Shown: positions 1-7,657 of the stretch, one piece after another
Numbering within the stretch: the first letter of the stretch is position 1
How the letters are laid out: every line of letters starts with the position of its first letter
Program-made: the position numbers and the translations under genes
Source: Candidatus Zhuqueibacterota bacterium
Lineage (GTDB): Bacteria > Zhuqueibacterota > Zhuqueibacteria > Residuimicrobiales > Oceaniaggregativiventaceae
Assembly (NCBI GenBank): GCA_014728115.1
Contig: WJME01000306.1
Location: forward strand, 1-55,323
Length of the DNA stretch: 55,323 nt
Direction: 5' to 3'
The notes under the pieces: model-generated
The model's input: the letters and a program-made list of their open reading frames with translations, nothing else
Databases searched by the model: none
Told to the model about the DNA's origin: nothing

Positions 1-340
1 CCTTGTACGCTTTTTTGTCGAATTTACCTCCAGCATGCAAAACGGTCATTACGATTTCGAGTGCAGAAGCATTTTGTTCCGGATGCACATCCACGGGAAT
101 ACCACGACCATTATCTTCCACCGTTACGGATGAATCAGAATTTATCGTCACTCTGATATCACTGCAGTATCCTGCAAGCGCTTCATCTATACTGTTATCT
201 ACGACCTCACTGACCAGATGATGTAATCCGCGTATGGACACATCACCAATATACATGGCTGGTCGCTTTCTAACAGCTTCTAACCCTTTTAACACCTGAA
301 TTTTACTGGCATCATATATTTCTTGTGCAATTACGGTCAT
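1..340 (-). CDS. gyrB: DNA gyrase subunit B, N-terminal part (cut by window edge)
   Basis: This is the first 113 codons of the ATPase subunit of DNA gyrase, which introduces negative supercoils ahead of forks. The reverse-strand translation starts [20 protein letters not shown] and continues with the GHKL ATPase signatures: RKRPAMYIG, the N-box stretch [13 protein letters not shown] with the Mg-binding Asn, and [13 protein letters not shown] with the ATP-binding DxGxGIP loop. The ATG at 340 follows AGAGGA at a good Shine-Dalgarno distance and lies 8 bases after the dciA stop. It is the last visible member of the minus-strand dnaA-dnaN-recF-dciA-gyrB string. The rest of the gene lies outside the window. 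A parE paralogue cannot be fully excluded from this fragment, but the position beside recF favours gyrB. Confidence 0.95.
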   Translation of the reverse strand, partial: MTVIAQEIYDASKIQVLKGLEAVRKRPAMYIGDVSIRGLHHLVSEVVDNSIDEALAGYCSDIRVTINSDSSVTVEDNGRGIPVDVHPEQNASALEIVMTVLHAGGKFDKKAYK

Positions 341-348
341 AAATTCCT

Positions 349-630
349 CTAATAGAAACGGATATCCACAATAACATTATCACCTATTTTTTCTTTGATT
401 TTTTGCAAAATTTGACGTTTCTGCATTTGCAATTCGGTTCGCCAGCTCATGCTAGCGACCTTTACAATCAAAGATTTTTCATGAATACGCTCGGGCTTGG
501 CGACTTGAGAAATCTCGGCACCAACGATTATATCCCATTTTTGAATGACCTGATATTGTTTAATTTTATCTTCATGCCCGAGTTGTTTAAACAGCGACTG
601 TATCGATTCTCCAATAGATTTCGTTGACAT
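349..630 (-). CDS. dciA: DciA-like protein (DUF721), helicase-loading factor
   Basis: This 93-residue protein matches the DUF721/DciA family, the ancestral partner that helps load the replicative helicase DnaB in most bacteria. Visible family features are the N-terminal helix with [14 protein letters not shown], the central [19 protein letters not shown] (the W-x3-VG-x3-x-H/V-P pattern) and [19 protein letters not shown], where the conserved SxxWxxEL pattern occurs. It starts in a TAATG overlap with the recF stop (one shared base), so translation is probably coupled. Its place between recF and gyrB is the usual one for this family. The gene name rests on family and context only. Confidence 0.88.
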   Translation of the reverse strand: MSTKSIGESIQSLFKQLGHEDKIKQYQVIQKWDIIVGAEISQVAKPERIHEKSLIVKVASMSWRTELQMQKRQILQKIKEKIGDNVIVDIRFY

Positions 631-1736
631 TAAGAATGCACCACCTCTCCATTTTTAACCCAATAGATATGTTTTTCTATTTTTCCCTTTAAATTTTCAT
701 AATCGAATGAAGTACCGGTGATGAATTTTTGACTGGGAGAAGAAAAAAGATCCATTGCGAGTTGAGCCCGGTTACTGTCCAATTCCGCGTATAAATCATC
801 CAACAATAAAAGAGGATCAATATCGGTTTTTTCTTTGAGCAATTCGCATTCAGTAGCCTTTAGACTCATCAAAACGCTTTTATGTTCACCCCGTGATCCA
901 TAACGCCTCAGATCCTGTTCGTATAGAGAAAAAATAAATTCATCGCGATGAGGGCCTACCAAGGTGGTTCCCTGGATTCGCTCCTTTGAAGCGACTTTGT
1001 GCAAACTATTTTCAAATTGCTCTTGAATTGACTCTATAGAGTCAAATTCTACATTTGGAGAATAAACAACTTCAAGCGGTTGGATGCTATTCGAAACTTT
1101 TTGATAATAGTTATGTATTCTTGCATTTATCTCTTCTGCTATTGCTTTTCTGGCTTTCATTAATGAACTCCCTTTGGCCGCAAGCGCCAGTGACCATGCG
1201 TCAATTTGACTGGAAGCGGATTTAGATTTCCATTCTGAAAGAATACGATTTCTTTGTTTGAGAATTCGATCATATTCTTTCAAATCATCCAAATAATGAG
1301 AGTGACACTGGGATAACAAAATATTGAAAAATCTTCTCCGTTCCCCGGGAGGACCGTTGGTAATTGCATGATCATTTGCAGAAAGAGCGACAATAGGAAA
1401 CCGACCGATGATTTTTGAAAAAGGAGAGATTCGCTTCCCATCCAGCATCAATTGTTTTCCTTGATTTCGGTCGATCCCCACAACCATACGATGCTGTACA
1501 TCATTTGGGGCTAAAAAGGATCCTTCAACTCTTGAATAATTTTTTGAAAACGATATCAGTTCATAATCATCATGAGTGCGAAAACTTTTTGCCAAACACA
1601 GTACAAAAATCGCTTCGAGGAGATTTGTTTTTCCCTGACCGTTATCCCCAAAAATATAATTCGTTTGGTTATCAAATTCAACGGCCGGGGTGGTCAAATT
1701 TCTGAACCCATCGATTTTTAAACTTACCAGCATCAT
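630..1736 (-). CDS. recF: DNA replication and repair protein RecF
   Basis: RecF is an SMC/ABC-type ATPase that loads RecA at single-strand gaps together with RecO and RecR. The 368-residue product has the Walker A GDNGQGKT at residues 30-37. The ABC-like signature region is SRGEHKSVLMSLK, and Walker B LLLLDDLYAELD with the D-loop lies near residue 310. Length is normal for the family (about 360-370). The start is MM; the gene begins 5 bases after the dnaN stop with no strong Shine-Dalgarno, so it is probably coupled to dnaN. The second Met is an equally possible start. Its neighbours dnaN and dciA are the classical ones. Confidence 0.96.
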   Translation of the reverse strand: MMLVSLKIDGFRNLTTPAVEFDNQTNYIFGDNGQGKTNLLEAIFVLCLAKSFRTHDDYELISFSKNYSRVEGSFLAPNDVQHRMVVGIDRNQGKQLMLDGKRISPFSKIIGRFPIVALSANDHAITNGPPGERRRFFNILLSQCHSHYLDDLKEYDRILKQRNRILSEWKSKSASSQIDAWSLALAAKGSSLMKARKAIAEEINARIHNYYQKVSNSIQPLEVVYSPNVEFDSIESIQEQFENSLHKVASKERIQGTTLVGPHRDEFIFSLYEQDLRRYGSRGEHKSVLMSLKATECELLKEKTDIDPLLLLDDLYAELDSNRAQLAMDLFSSPSQKFITGTSFDYENLKGKIEKHIYWVKNGEVVHS

Positions 1737-1741
1737 TGGAG

Positions 1742-2896
1742 TTAGGCAGTCTCACTCTCACCTTCGTCCTCGCGCGATTGTTCGTTAATCCTGATCGGCA
1801 TTAACAGAAGCAGATAATCTTCATCTTCTGTCTGCTCAGAAGGATAGACAATCGCAGCGCTGATACTGTCCTTTAGTTCAAAAATCACTTCATCTGTATC
1901 CACATGTCGTAAAAGATCAATCAAATAGTTTGAATTGTATCCGATTTGCATCCAATCGGCAGAAAAATCACCGGGAACTTCTTCTTTGGCCTCGGCGCCG
2001 AATTCGATATCCTCTGAACGAATGGTAACCTGAGATGGGGTCATGATCAGGCGAACCTGATGGGTTAATGAACTCGAAAAGATAGATACACGACGTAAAG
2101 TAGAGATCAATAAATCTTTATCCATGACCAATCGCTTATCATTATTGTTTGGAATGACCCGCTCATAATTCGGATAAGTGCCGTTGATCAATTTTGAATA
2201 AATCGTGGCATTCTCCAATGAATACACAATGTGATCTTCACCGATCTGAACGTTCACGACCATATCATCATTGACATTTCGAAGCAATAAATTCAGGGTT
2301 TTCGTTGGAATAATTAAATTTCGCTGTTCATCCACCGGAGAAGAAAAGTTGTTGCAAATAATTTTTGATAATCTATGTCCGTCTGTCGCTACAAATCTAA
2401 GCTCTGAAGGTAATATTTCCATATTGATTCCAGTCAAGGCCGGTCTCAATTCATCTGTAGAAACAGCAAACAGGGTTTTATTGGTCATACGGGCCAACAA
2501 TTGTCCCTGGATTTCAAAGGAAAGTGAGCCCTCTTCTACGGTTATTTTTGGAAAATCTTCTTTTGGTTGAGTTGAAATCTTATACTCGCCTTTTTCTGTC
2601 TTTATCACCAGCTTGTTACCACTCTCGGAAAAAATAACAAGAGGGACATCGGGTAATTCACGAACGATTTCGGATAATAATCGGGCAGGGACTGCAACGG
2701 TGCCATCATCTGATGCATTTACGGTTAATGAGGTGGTTACAGAAATTTCCAGATCCGTACCTGTAAGATTGAGACGGTCTCCATCCAGGTCGATTAGAAT
2801 ACAGGTCAAAATTGAGATAGTCGTTTTTTGAGGAACAACACCGATTACTTTTTGCAGTGCTGCATAAAATTCGGATTTGGAAATTGTAAAATTCAT
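1742..2896 (-). CDS. dnaN: DNA polymerase III beta subunit (sliding clamp)
   Basis: The ring-shaped clamp tethers polymerase III and many repair enzymes to DNA. The 384-residue product has the usual three-domain length, beginning MNFTISKSEFYAALQKVIGV and containing LRPALTGI and FVATDGHRLS, typical of domain 2. The clamp core normally ends at the motif seen here as LLLMPIRI. This protein carries about 14 further residues, NEQSREDEGESETA, rich in acidic side chains. The start is supported by a GGAGGT Shine-Dalgarno in the 14 bases upstream. It lies downstream of dnaA across the 400-bp origin region and is followed closely by recF. Confidence 0.97.
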   Translation of the reverse strand: MNFTISKSEFYAALQKVIGVVPQKTTISILTCILIDLDGDRLNLTGTDLEISVTTSLTVNASDDGTVAVPARLLSEIVRELPDVPLVIFSESGNKLVIKTEKGEYKISTQPKEDFPKITVEEGSLSFEIQGQLLARMTNKTLFAVSTDELRPALTGINMEILPSELRFVATDGHRLSKIICNNFSSPVDEQRNLIIPTKTLNLLLRNVNDDMVVNVQIGEDHIVYSLENATIYSKLINGTYPNYERVIPNNNDKRLVMDKDLLISTLRRVSIFSSSLTHQVRLIMTPSQVTIRSEDIEFGAEAKEEVPGDFSADWMQIGYNSNYLIDLLRHVDTDEVIFELKDSISAAIVYPSEQTEDEDYLLLLMPIRINEQSREDEGESETA

Positions 2897-3294
2897 GTTT
2901 ACCTCCGCCTTGAGAAGGACTATGGATCAAATGGGTAAAGTTAGATAATTATAATTAAATTATCAAGTTATTTATAATATATAGTTATAGGGACTGTGGA
3001 AAAGTGGATAACCTTGATAAATATGATTTACCTTCTTGTTTTTATTATTTCTTTCGAGTTTTTTTTATCCACATCATATGTGGATAGCCTGTTTATAACG
3101 ACAGAGTATTATACAGTGTGTATAACAAGGAGGATCGAATTGCGATCATTTTAATTTCATCAACACACTTTACACATCTTGTCCCCCGGCCATTCACGGT
3201 TTTCCACAGCCATTGTGTATAACTTGTTCTATTCATAAATTCAACAATAACATCTTTTGATTTTCGATGAGGCTTAAGGCTGTGGATACATTGT
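2897..3294. other. Origin region, dnaA-dnaN side (gene-free, DnaA boxes)
   Basis: This 398-base gene-free stretch between dnaA and dnaN holds a dense set of DnaA boxes (consensus TTWTNCACA). They are at 2995-3003, 3003-3011 (one mismatch), 3065-3073 (perfect TTATCCACA), 3079-3087 (one mismatch, inverted to the previous one), 3117-3125, 3200-3208, 3214-3222 and 3281-3289 (one mismatch). Boxes at 3117 and 3214 read TGTGTATAA on the plus strand. The tandem pair at 2995-3011 abuts a short GC cluster and then an almost pure A/T tract. The arrangement resembles the unwinding side of known bacterial origins. Promoters for dnaN must also lie here but none was pinned down. Confidence 0.85.
2938..2990. 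other. A/T-rich tract, candidate DNA unwinding element
   Basis: About 50 bases between the dnaN start and the tandem DnaA boxes at 2995-3011 are almost entirely A and T (only a few G or C). In well-studied origins the duplex is opened in such a tract, next to a tandem DnaA-box pair and a short GC cluster. Here the GC cluster is GGGAC at about 2989-2994. The role is inferred from position and composition. Confidence 0.55.
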
Positions 3295-4644
3295 TTATAA
3301 CTGTGAAATTTCTATTTTATTCTTAATCTTGTCCACGATTTCTTTAGTTTTGGGATCCTGGGAAATCAATTGTTCGGTGGTATTGATAGCGTGAATCACC
3401 GTGCTATGGTCACGTCCGCCAAAATGAAGACCAATGGTTTTCAACGAACTGTCGGTAAGAGATTTACACAAAAACATTGAAATTTGTCTTGCCTGAGCAA
3501 TCTCTTTTTTTCTTGTTTTGGCTCGCAGCATATCATCAGGAAAATTGAAATATTCTGCAGTCATTTTTTGAATCAGTTCAATACTGATGGCTTTACTCTT
3601 GGTGATACAAACATCTCTCAAAACCTTTTTAGTCAAATCCAGAGTGATATCTTGTCCATTCAAGGATGCATATGCGAGCAATCGTATGAGAGCCCCTTCC
3701 AACTCTCGTATATTCGAGGTAATATGGGTAGCGATAAAATGAAATACATCCCCCGGTAATTCGATCCCACTCTCTTCTGCCTTGCGCTGCAAAATAGCCT
3801 GTCTGGTTTCGAGATCAGGAGCCTGAATATCTACAACCAATCCCCATTGAAATCGTGAAATCAATCGTTCCTCCATTCCCTGCAACTCTTTTGGAGGTCT
3901 GTCCGAACTCAAGACCAACTGTTTTCCCTTTTGATGAAGAGTATTAAAGGTATGAAAAAATTCTTCCTGGGTACGTTCCTTATTTGCAAAAAATTGAATA
4001 TCATCGACCAACAAGAGATCCACATTGCGATAGAGATCGCTAAATTCGGTTGATTTGTTTTTTTGTATACTGTTGATAAAATCCATGGTAAATCGTTCAC
4101 TATCGACATACAGTACCCGGTTTGATACGGTATTATTTTTCGAATAATTTCCAATTGCTTGGATCAAATGGGTCTTACCCAAGCCCACTCCACCATAGAT
4201 CACCAGAGGATTAAATGTCGTTTTACCCGGAGATTTGGCTACGGCCAGTGCTGCAGCTTTGGCAAATTTATTGCTTTCGCCTTCGATAAAACTGTCAAAA
4301 GTATATCGATTGCTCAGATTATCGCGATGGTTGTTTTGGCGCGGCACTGCCTTTGTCTTAAAAGAAGGCAAATGAACCGGATTTTGAGTCGAATCCATAA
4401 CGATAGAATAGAGCAACTTGATATCCGCTCCAAAAACCTGTCTCATCGCTTTATTCAACAGGGCGTTATAATGCTGTTCGAGCCATTCATAAAAAAATTG
4501 ACTCGGAACCTGAATTGTAAAAGCATGATCTTCGACTTTAATAGGTTTTATGGGTTTGAACCAAGTCACATAACTATTCGGATTGACCTCACCTTTTACA
4601 ATAGAAAGAATCTGGTTCCATTTTTGTTCTGCGTGCTCTTGCAT
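3295..4644 (-). CDS. dnaA: Chromosomal replication initiator DnaA
   Basis: DnaA binds the boxes on both sides of this gene and opens the origin. Using the start at 4644 (MQEHAEQKWNQI) the protein has 449 residues. Domain I is N-terminal and a short linker follows. Next comes the AAA+ domain with Walker A GGVGLGKTH (about 151-159) and Walker B LLLVDDIQFF (about 212-221). The domain IV helix-turn-helix has the signature GGRDHSTVIHAI (about 409-420). The start at 4644 is preferred because AGAGGA lies 7 bases upstream. An in-frame ATG at 4665 would add 7 residues but has a poor ribosome site. It is the first gene of the minus-strand replication cluster. Confidence 0.97.
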   Translation of the reverse strand: MQEHAEQKWNQILSIVKGEVNPNSYVTWFKPIKPIKVEDHAFTIQVPSQFFYEWLEQHYNALLNKAMRQVFGADIKLLYSIVMDSTQNPVHLPSFKTKAVPRQNNHRDNLSNRYTFDSFIEGESNKFAKAAALAVAKSPGKTTFNPLVIYGGVGLGKTHLIQAIGNYSKNNTVSNRVLYVDSERFTMDFINSIQKNKSTEFSDLYRNVDLLLVDDIQFFANKERTQEEFFHTFNTLHQKGKQLVLSSDRPPKELQGMEERLISRFQWGLVVDIQAPDLETRQAILQRKAEESGIELPGDVFHFIATHITSNIRELEGALIRLLAYASLNGQDITLDLTKKVLRDVCITKSKAISIELIQKMTAEYFNFPDDMLRAKTRKKEIAQARQISMFLCKSLTDSSLKTIGLHFGGRDHSTVIHAINTTEQLISQDPKTKEIVDKIKNKIEISQL

Positions 4645-4665
4645 CCTACTATCCTCTGATATCAT

Positions 4666-5086
4666 CCATTATGACTTTATCAACATATAGCTTGTACACA
4701 TTGTAAAGAACTATAAAAGTCATAAATTTAAGTTATTAACATTATGTGTTACTTATCCACACCACCACCAAAATAAAAGAGATTTGTTTAATTTTAAATA
4801 AAATAATAAATTATAGAATTATTAAGGGAAAGTTATCCACACCCATATATATTTTATGCCCATTTTTTATCTGCTTAGAATATAAAAAGACAGACTTTTC
4901 CACATATTATTATTGCCTTGATCCCTCGCTAAAAAGTAGCAAAGCGTAGGAGTAATGTCAAGCTCAAAAAAATGAAAAATTCATGCACTTTTTTCTCTGA
5001 AAAAAATCTTGCAATTTATATATATTTTCTTTAACTTAATCGGTTTTTATAGATAGAAGTTTGAACCAAAGAGTTAAAGGGAAATC
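4666..5086. other. Origin region, dnaA-rpmH side (gene-free, DnaA boxes)
   Basis: This roughly 420-base divergent intergenic region separates dnaA (minus) from rpmH (plus). Perfect TTATCCACA boxes lie at 4753-4761 and 4833-4841, TTTTCCACA at 4896-4904 and a weaker TTGTACACA at 4692-4700. All are in the same orientation. The stretch 4765-5040 is very A/T rich. It must contain the divergent promoters of dnaA and of rpmH. TTGCAA at 5009-5014 followed 17 bases later by TAACTT is a possible weak rpmH promoter. DnaA boxes near the dnaA start would also allow DnaA to autoregulate its own gene. Confidence 0.75.
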
Positions 5087-5230
5087 ATGAAACGTACTTT
5101 TCAGCCGAGCAATCGTAAGCGCGTTAACAAGCACGGATTTCGCGCTCGAATGAGTACCAAAAATGGTCGTCTAATTCTAAAACGACGTCGCGCTAAAGGC
5201 CGTAAACGTCTGACGGTTAGTGATGAATAA
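5087..5230 (+). CDS. rpmH: 50S ribosomal protein L34
   Basis: This is a 47-residue, very basic protein of the large ribosomal subunit. It starts [12 protein letters not shown] and continues with [13 protein letters not shown] and [12 protein letters not shown], the hallmark L34 pattern. Its length is normal. AAGGGA lies 6 bases before the ATG. It is the first plus-strand gene right of the origin, and its 3' end overlaps the start of rnpA, as is common for this pair. Because it is so short it is easy to miss by length-based gene calling. Confidence 0.96.
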   Translation: MKRTFQPSNRKRVNKHGFRARMSTKNGRLILKRRRAKGRKRLTVSDE

Positions 5231-5591
5231 TGAATCAAATAAACGATTCACTTTACCCAAAAATGTCATTATAAAAAAAAGTCAAGAATTCCGCGATATT
5301 TTTTCCAGCGGTATTTTTTTTAAAAGTCCAAACTTTACTCTGGTTGCAAGACCTTCAACTTGTACGAGAATCGGTTTTACAGTTCAACGACGCATAAAGC
5401 CAGTAGTAAAAAGAAATCGTATTAAAAGAAGATGTCGCGAATTATGGCGTCTCTGTTGGCACAGGCTTTCCATAAGTGCCGATATTGTTCTTGTCGGCAA
5501 AGATTCTGTGCTTGATACTCCTTTTGATGTTTTGAAATTGGAATTTATACGGCTATTAAAGCGATTAAACTCTAATAAAAGCTTTCAATAG
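5220..5591 (+). CDS. rnpA: Ribonuclease P protein component
   Basis: RnpA is the basic protein cofactor that helps the RNase P ribozyme bind and cut tRNA precursors. The product (123 residues from GTG at 5220, or 122 from ATG at 5223) contains [18 protein letters not shown], then FTLVARPS. It also has the RNase P signature [25 protein letters not shown], whose RNR core (K-R-N-R-I-K-R) is visible near residues 69-76. Either start lies inside rpmH (overlap of 11 or 8 bases) with no separate Shine-Dalgarno, so translation is probably coupled to rpmH. The RNase P RNA gene was not seen in the window. Confidence 0.94.
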   Translation: MMNNESNKRFTLPKNVIIKKSQEFRDIFSSGIFFKSPNFTLVARPSTCTRIGFTVQRRIKPVVKRNRIKRRCRELWRLCWHRLSISADIVLVGKDSVLDTPFDVLKLEFIRLLKRLNSNKSFQ

Positions 5592-5612
5592 CCTATTTTA
5601 TTTCTGGGATCT

Positions 5613-5831
5613 ATGTCTTCATTAATGAGCACCCTTTTGATAAGGTTGGTACGATTTTATCAAAAGTTAATTTCACCGTTCTTTCCTGGATCTTGTCGAT
5701 TCGATCCTACGTGTTCGCAATACGCGATCGATGCTTTAAATAAATATGGTCCTCTCAAGGGGATTTGGAAGGCTATAAAAAGGATTTCAAAATGTCACCC
5801 CTTTCATCCCGGAGGATATGATCCGGCTTGA
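5613..5831 (+). CDS. yidD: Membrane protein insertion efficiency factor YidD
   Basis: YidD is a small membrane-associated protein that assists YidC/Sec-dependent insertion. The 72-residue product has the whole family pattern: a short amphipathic N-terminus ([18 protein letters not shown]), then [15 protein letters not shown] with two Cys, and [16 protein letters not shown] with a third Cys. It lies between rnpA and yidC, its conserved position. Start choice is between Met1 at 5613, with GGGA upstream, and Met5 at 5625. Confidence 0.95.
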   Translation: MSSLMSTLLIRLVRFYQKLISPFFPGSCRFDPTCSQYAIDALNKYGPLKGIWKAIKRISKCHPFHPGGYDPA

Positions 5832-5856
5832 GAATAGATAATTTTGAGAGTGAATT

Positions 5857-7617
5857 ATGGATTTTGATCGAAAAACTATTCTAGCTTTTATCCTTATCGG
5901 ATTGGTTTTTATTTTTACCTACAGCCCAATGTATCAAAAAATGATCGATCCCGAAGGATATGAACAACAGCAGCAACAGATACCCGAGCCTATAGCTGAT
6001 ACAGAATCATCAGAACCCGCTGAAACGGTTCAGAATGAGGATTCCCAACAGCCCGTAGAACCCAACGATATTGTGAGTCCTGACAAACCCTCTGATATCA
6101 CTCTTGCGCCGGCACAAGATCCGTCTCTCACGGTTCAAGAGACCCCCAACGTTTTCTATACGATTGATACTGAAAAACAAACCCTTATATTCAGCAGCCA
6201 GGGTGCAGATCTGATCAGTGCGTCACTAAAAAATTACATGGATCCTCGCGACGAACCTGTGCAACTTGTCCCCGAATCCGCAGAGGGGATGTTGAGTATC
6301 GGATTTATCGATTTTAACGGGGATACCTTATCAACAAAGGACTGGTCCTTTCAGTCCGATTCCAGACGAGATATCTCCTTGACAGGAAACGAAACCGCCA
6401 CGCTTACGTTTACTGTAAAACCGGATGAGTCCAGTCGCATCACCAAAACCTTTACCTTTTTTGGCGATCGTTATGATTTTAACTTGACCGTTGACTTTTT
6501 TAATATGGACCGCATGATCAGTCAGCGCCAATTTTTCCTTCATGCGCCAGATGGTCTCGCTTCAACCGAAGACAGGCTAAAGGATGATATGGCCTATGCC
6601 AAGGCAGTGCTATCCGCTGGAGGAGAAATTGAAAAAGGATATAAAACCAATGATAAGCGGGTCACTGAGACAGGGGATATAGACTGGTTAGCAGTCAGAA
6701 CCAAATATTTTAGCCTTGCCATGATTCCCCAGGAAAGAAAAGGAATCTCTGCCCTTATTCATGGCACTGAAATTCCTGTCTCTGAAATAGACGGCGAGTG
6801 GAAAAAATATGATGTCTCCCTGGCTATGCCCTACCTGGGTGAGCGGACATCATCTAATCCTTTCAAAATATATGTCGGTCCCCTGGACAATGATATTCTA
6901 AAAAGCTACAATGCCAATCTCGAAAAGATGATGGATTTTGGCATGAAGATTATTCAACCTTTTAGTATCGCTATTCTATGGACCTTTAAATTCATTCATC
7001 GCTTTGTGCCTAATTATGGGGTGGTTTTGATTATTTTTGCTTTTCTCATTAAAATAATCGTCTATCCGCTTACGCACAAAAGTTTCGAATCCATGAAAAA
7101 AATGCAAGAGCTTCAACCCCGCATGAATGAGATCAAGGAAAAATATGCTAATGATCCTCAACGAATGAATAAAGAGACCATGAAGCTCTACAAGGAAACC
7201 GGAGTGAATCCTCTGGGAGGATGTCTGCCAACCTTGTTGCAGATGCCTTTGCTTTTTGGATTGTTTATCGTATTTCGGTCCACCATTGAACTTCGAAATG
7301 AAGGCTTTGCTCTTTGGATCAATGACCTCTCCAGTCCTGACACGATTGCGACCTTACCCTTTTCTATTCCGCTGTATGGAGACAGCCTGAATGTCCTCCC
7401 CATTGTCATGGGAGCGACAATGATTTTACAGCAAAAACTTACTGTTTCTGATCCAAGACAGAAAGCTTTTGTTTATTTGATGCCCATTTTTATGACGCTC
7501 TTGTTCAATCAGTTTCCTAGCGGCTTGAATCTCTATTATGCTTTATTTAATTTATTATCTATTGTTCAGCAAAAATGGCTGGTGCATCCAAAGACCAAAG
7601 TTGCACCCTCTAAATAG
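5857..7617 (+). CDS. yidC: Membrane protein insertase YidC (diderm long form)
   Basis: YidC inserts and folds inner-membrane proteins, alone or with Sec. The 586-residue product has the diderm layout: an N-terminal membrane helix (about 7-25), a Gln/Glu/Pro-rich linker (about 35-95), a periplasmic beta-sandwich domain to about residue 350, then the five-helix insertase core. Core signatures include YPLTHKSFESMKKMQ, KLYKETGVNPLGGCLPTLLQ and FPSGLNLYYALFNLLS. The position of the groove arginine of E. coli YidC (R366, in VRGIMYPLT) is occupied by Lys399 in IKIIVYPLT. GAGAG precedes the ATG. A strong terminator hairpin follows 11 bases after the stop. Confidence 0.97.
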   Translation: MDFDRKTILAFILIGLVFIFTYSPMYQKMIDPEGYEQQQQQIPEPIADTESSEPAETVQNEDSQQPVEPNDIVSPDKPSDITLAPAQDPSLTVQETPNVFYTIDTEKQTLIFSSQGADLISASLKNYMDPRDEPVQLVPESAEGMLSIGFIDFNGDTLSTKDWSFQSDSRRDISLTGNETATLTFTVKPDESSRITKTFTFFGDRYDFNLTVDFFNMDRMISQRQFFLHAPDGLASTEDRLKDDMAYAKAVLSAGGEIEKGYKTNDKRVTETGDIDWLAVRTKYFSLAMIPQERKGISALIHGTEIPVSEIDGEWKKYDVSLAMPYLGERTSSNPFKIYVGPLDNDILKSYNANLEKMMDFGMKIIQPFSIAILWTFKFIHRFVPNYGVVLIIFAFLIKIIVYPLTHKSFESMKKMQELQPRMNEIKEKYANDPQRMNKETMKLYKETGVNPLGGCLPTLLQMPLLFGLFIVFRSTIELRNEGFALWINDLSSPDTIATLPFSIPLYGDSLNVLPIVMGATMILQQKLTVSDPRQKAFVYLMPIFMTLLFNQFPSGLNLYYALFNLLSIVQQKWLVHPKTKVAPSK

Positions 7618-7628
7618 AACCTTTTGAC

Positions 7629-7657
7629 GCCCCACTTTTGTGGGGCTCTTTTTTTTT
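7629..7657 (+). terminator. Intrinsic terminator between yidC and mnmE
   Basis: A perfect 7-bp stem GCCCCAC (7629-7635) and GTGGGGC (7640-7646) closes a TTTT loop and is followed by TCTTTTTTTTT. It is a textbook Rho-independent terminator. The U tract runs directly into the ATG of mnmE at 7658. Confidence 0.88.

Noticed and set aside
4645..4665. Upstream dnaA start adding 7 residues
   Set aside because: The ribosome site before 4665 is poor, while AGAGGA precedes 4644 at good distance and the family usually begins near this point. It is still possible.
7640..7657. GTG start for mnmE at 7640
   Set aside because: It lies inside the terminator stem and poly-U tract; the added residues do not fit the family N-terminus.
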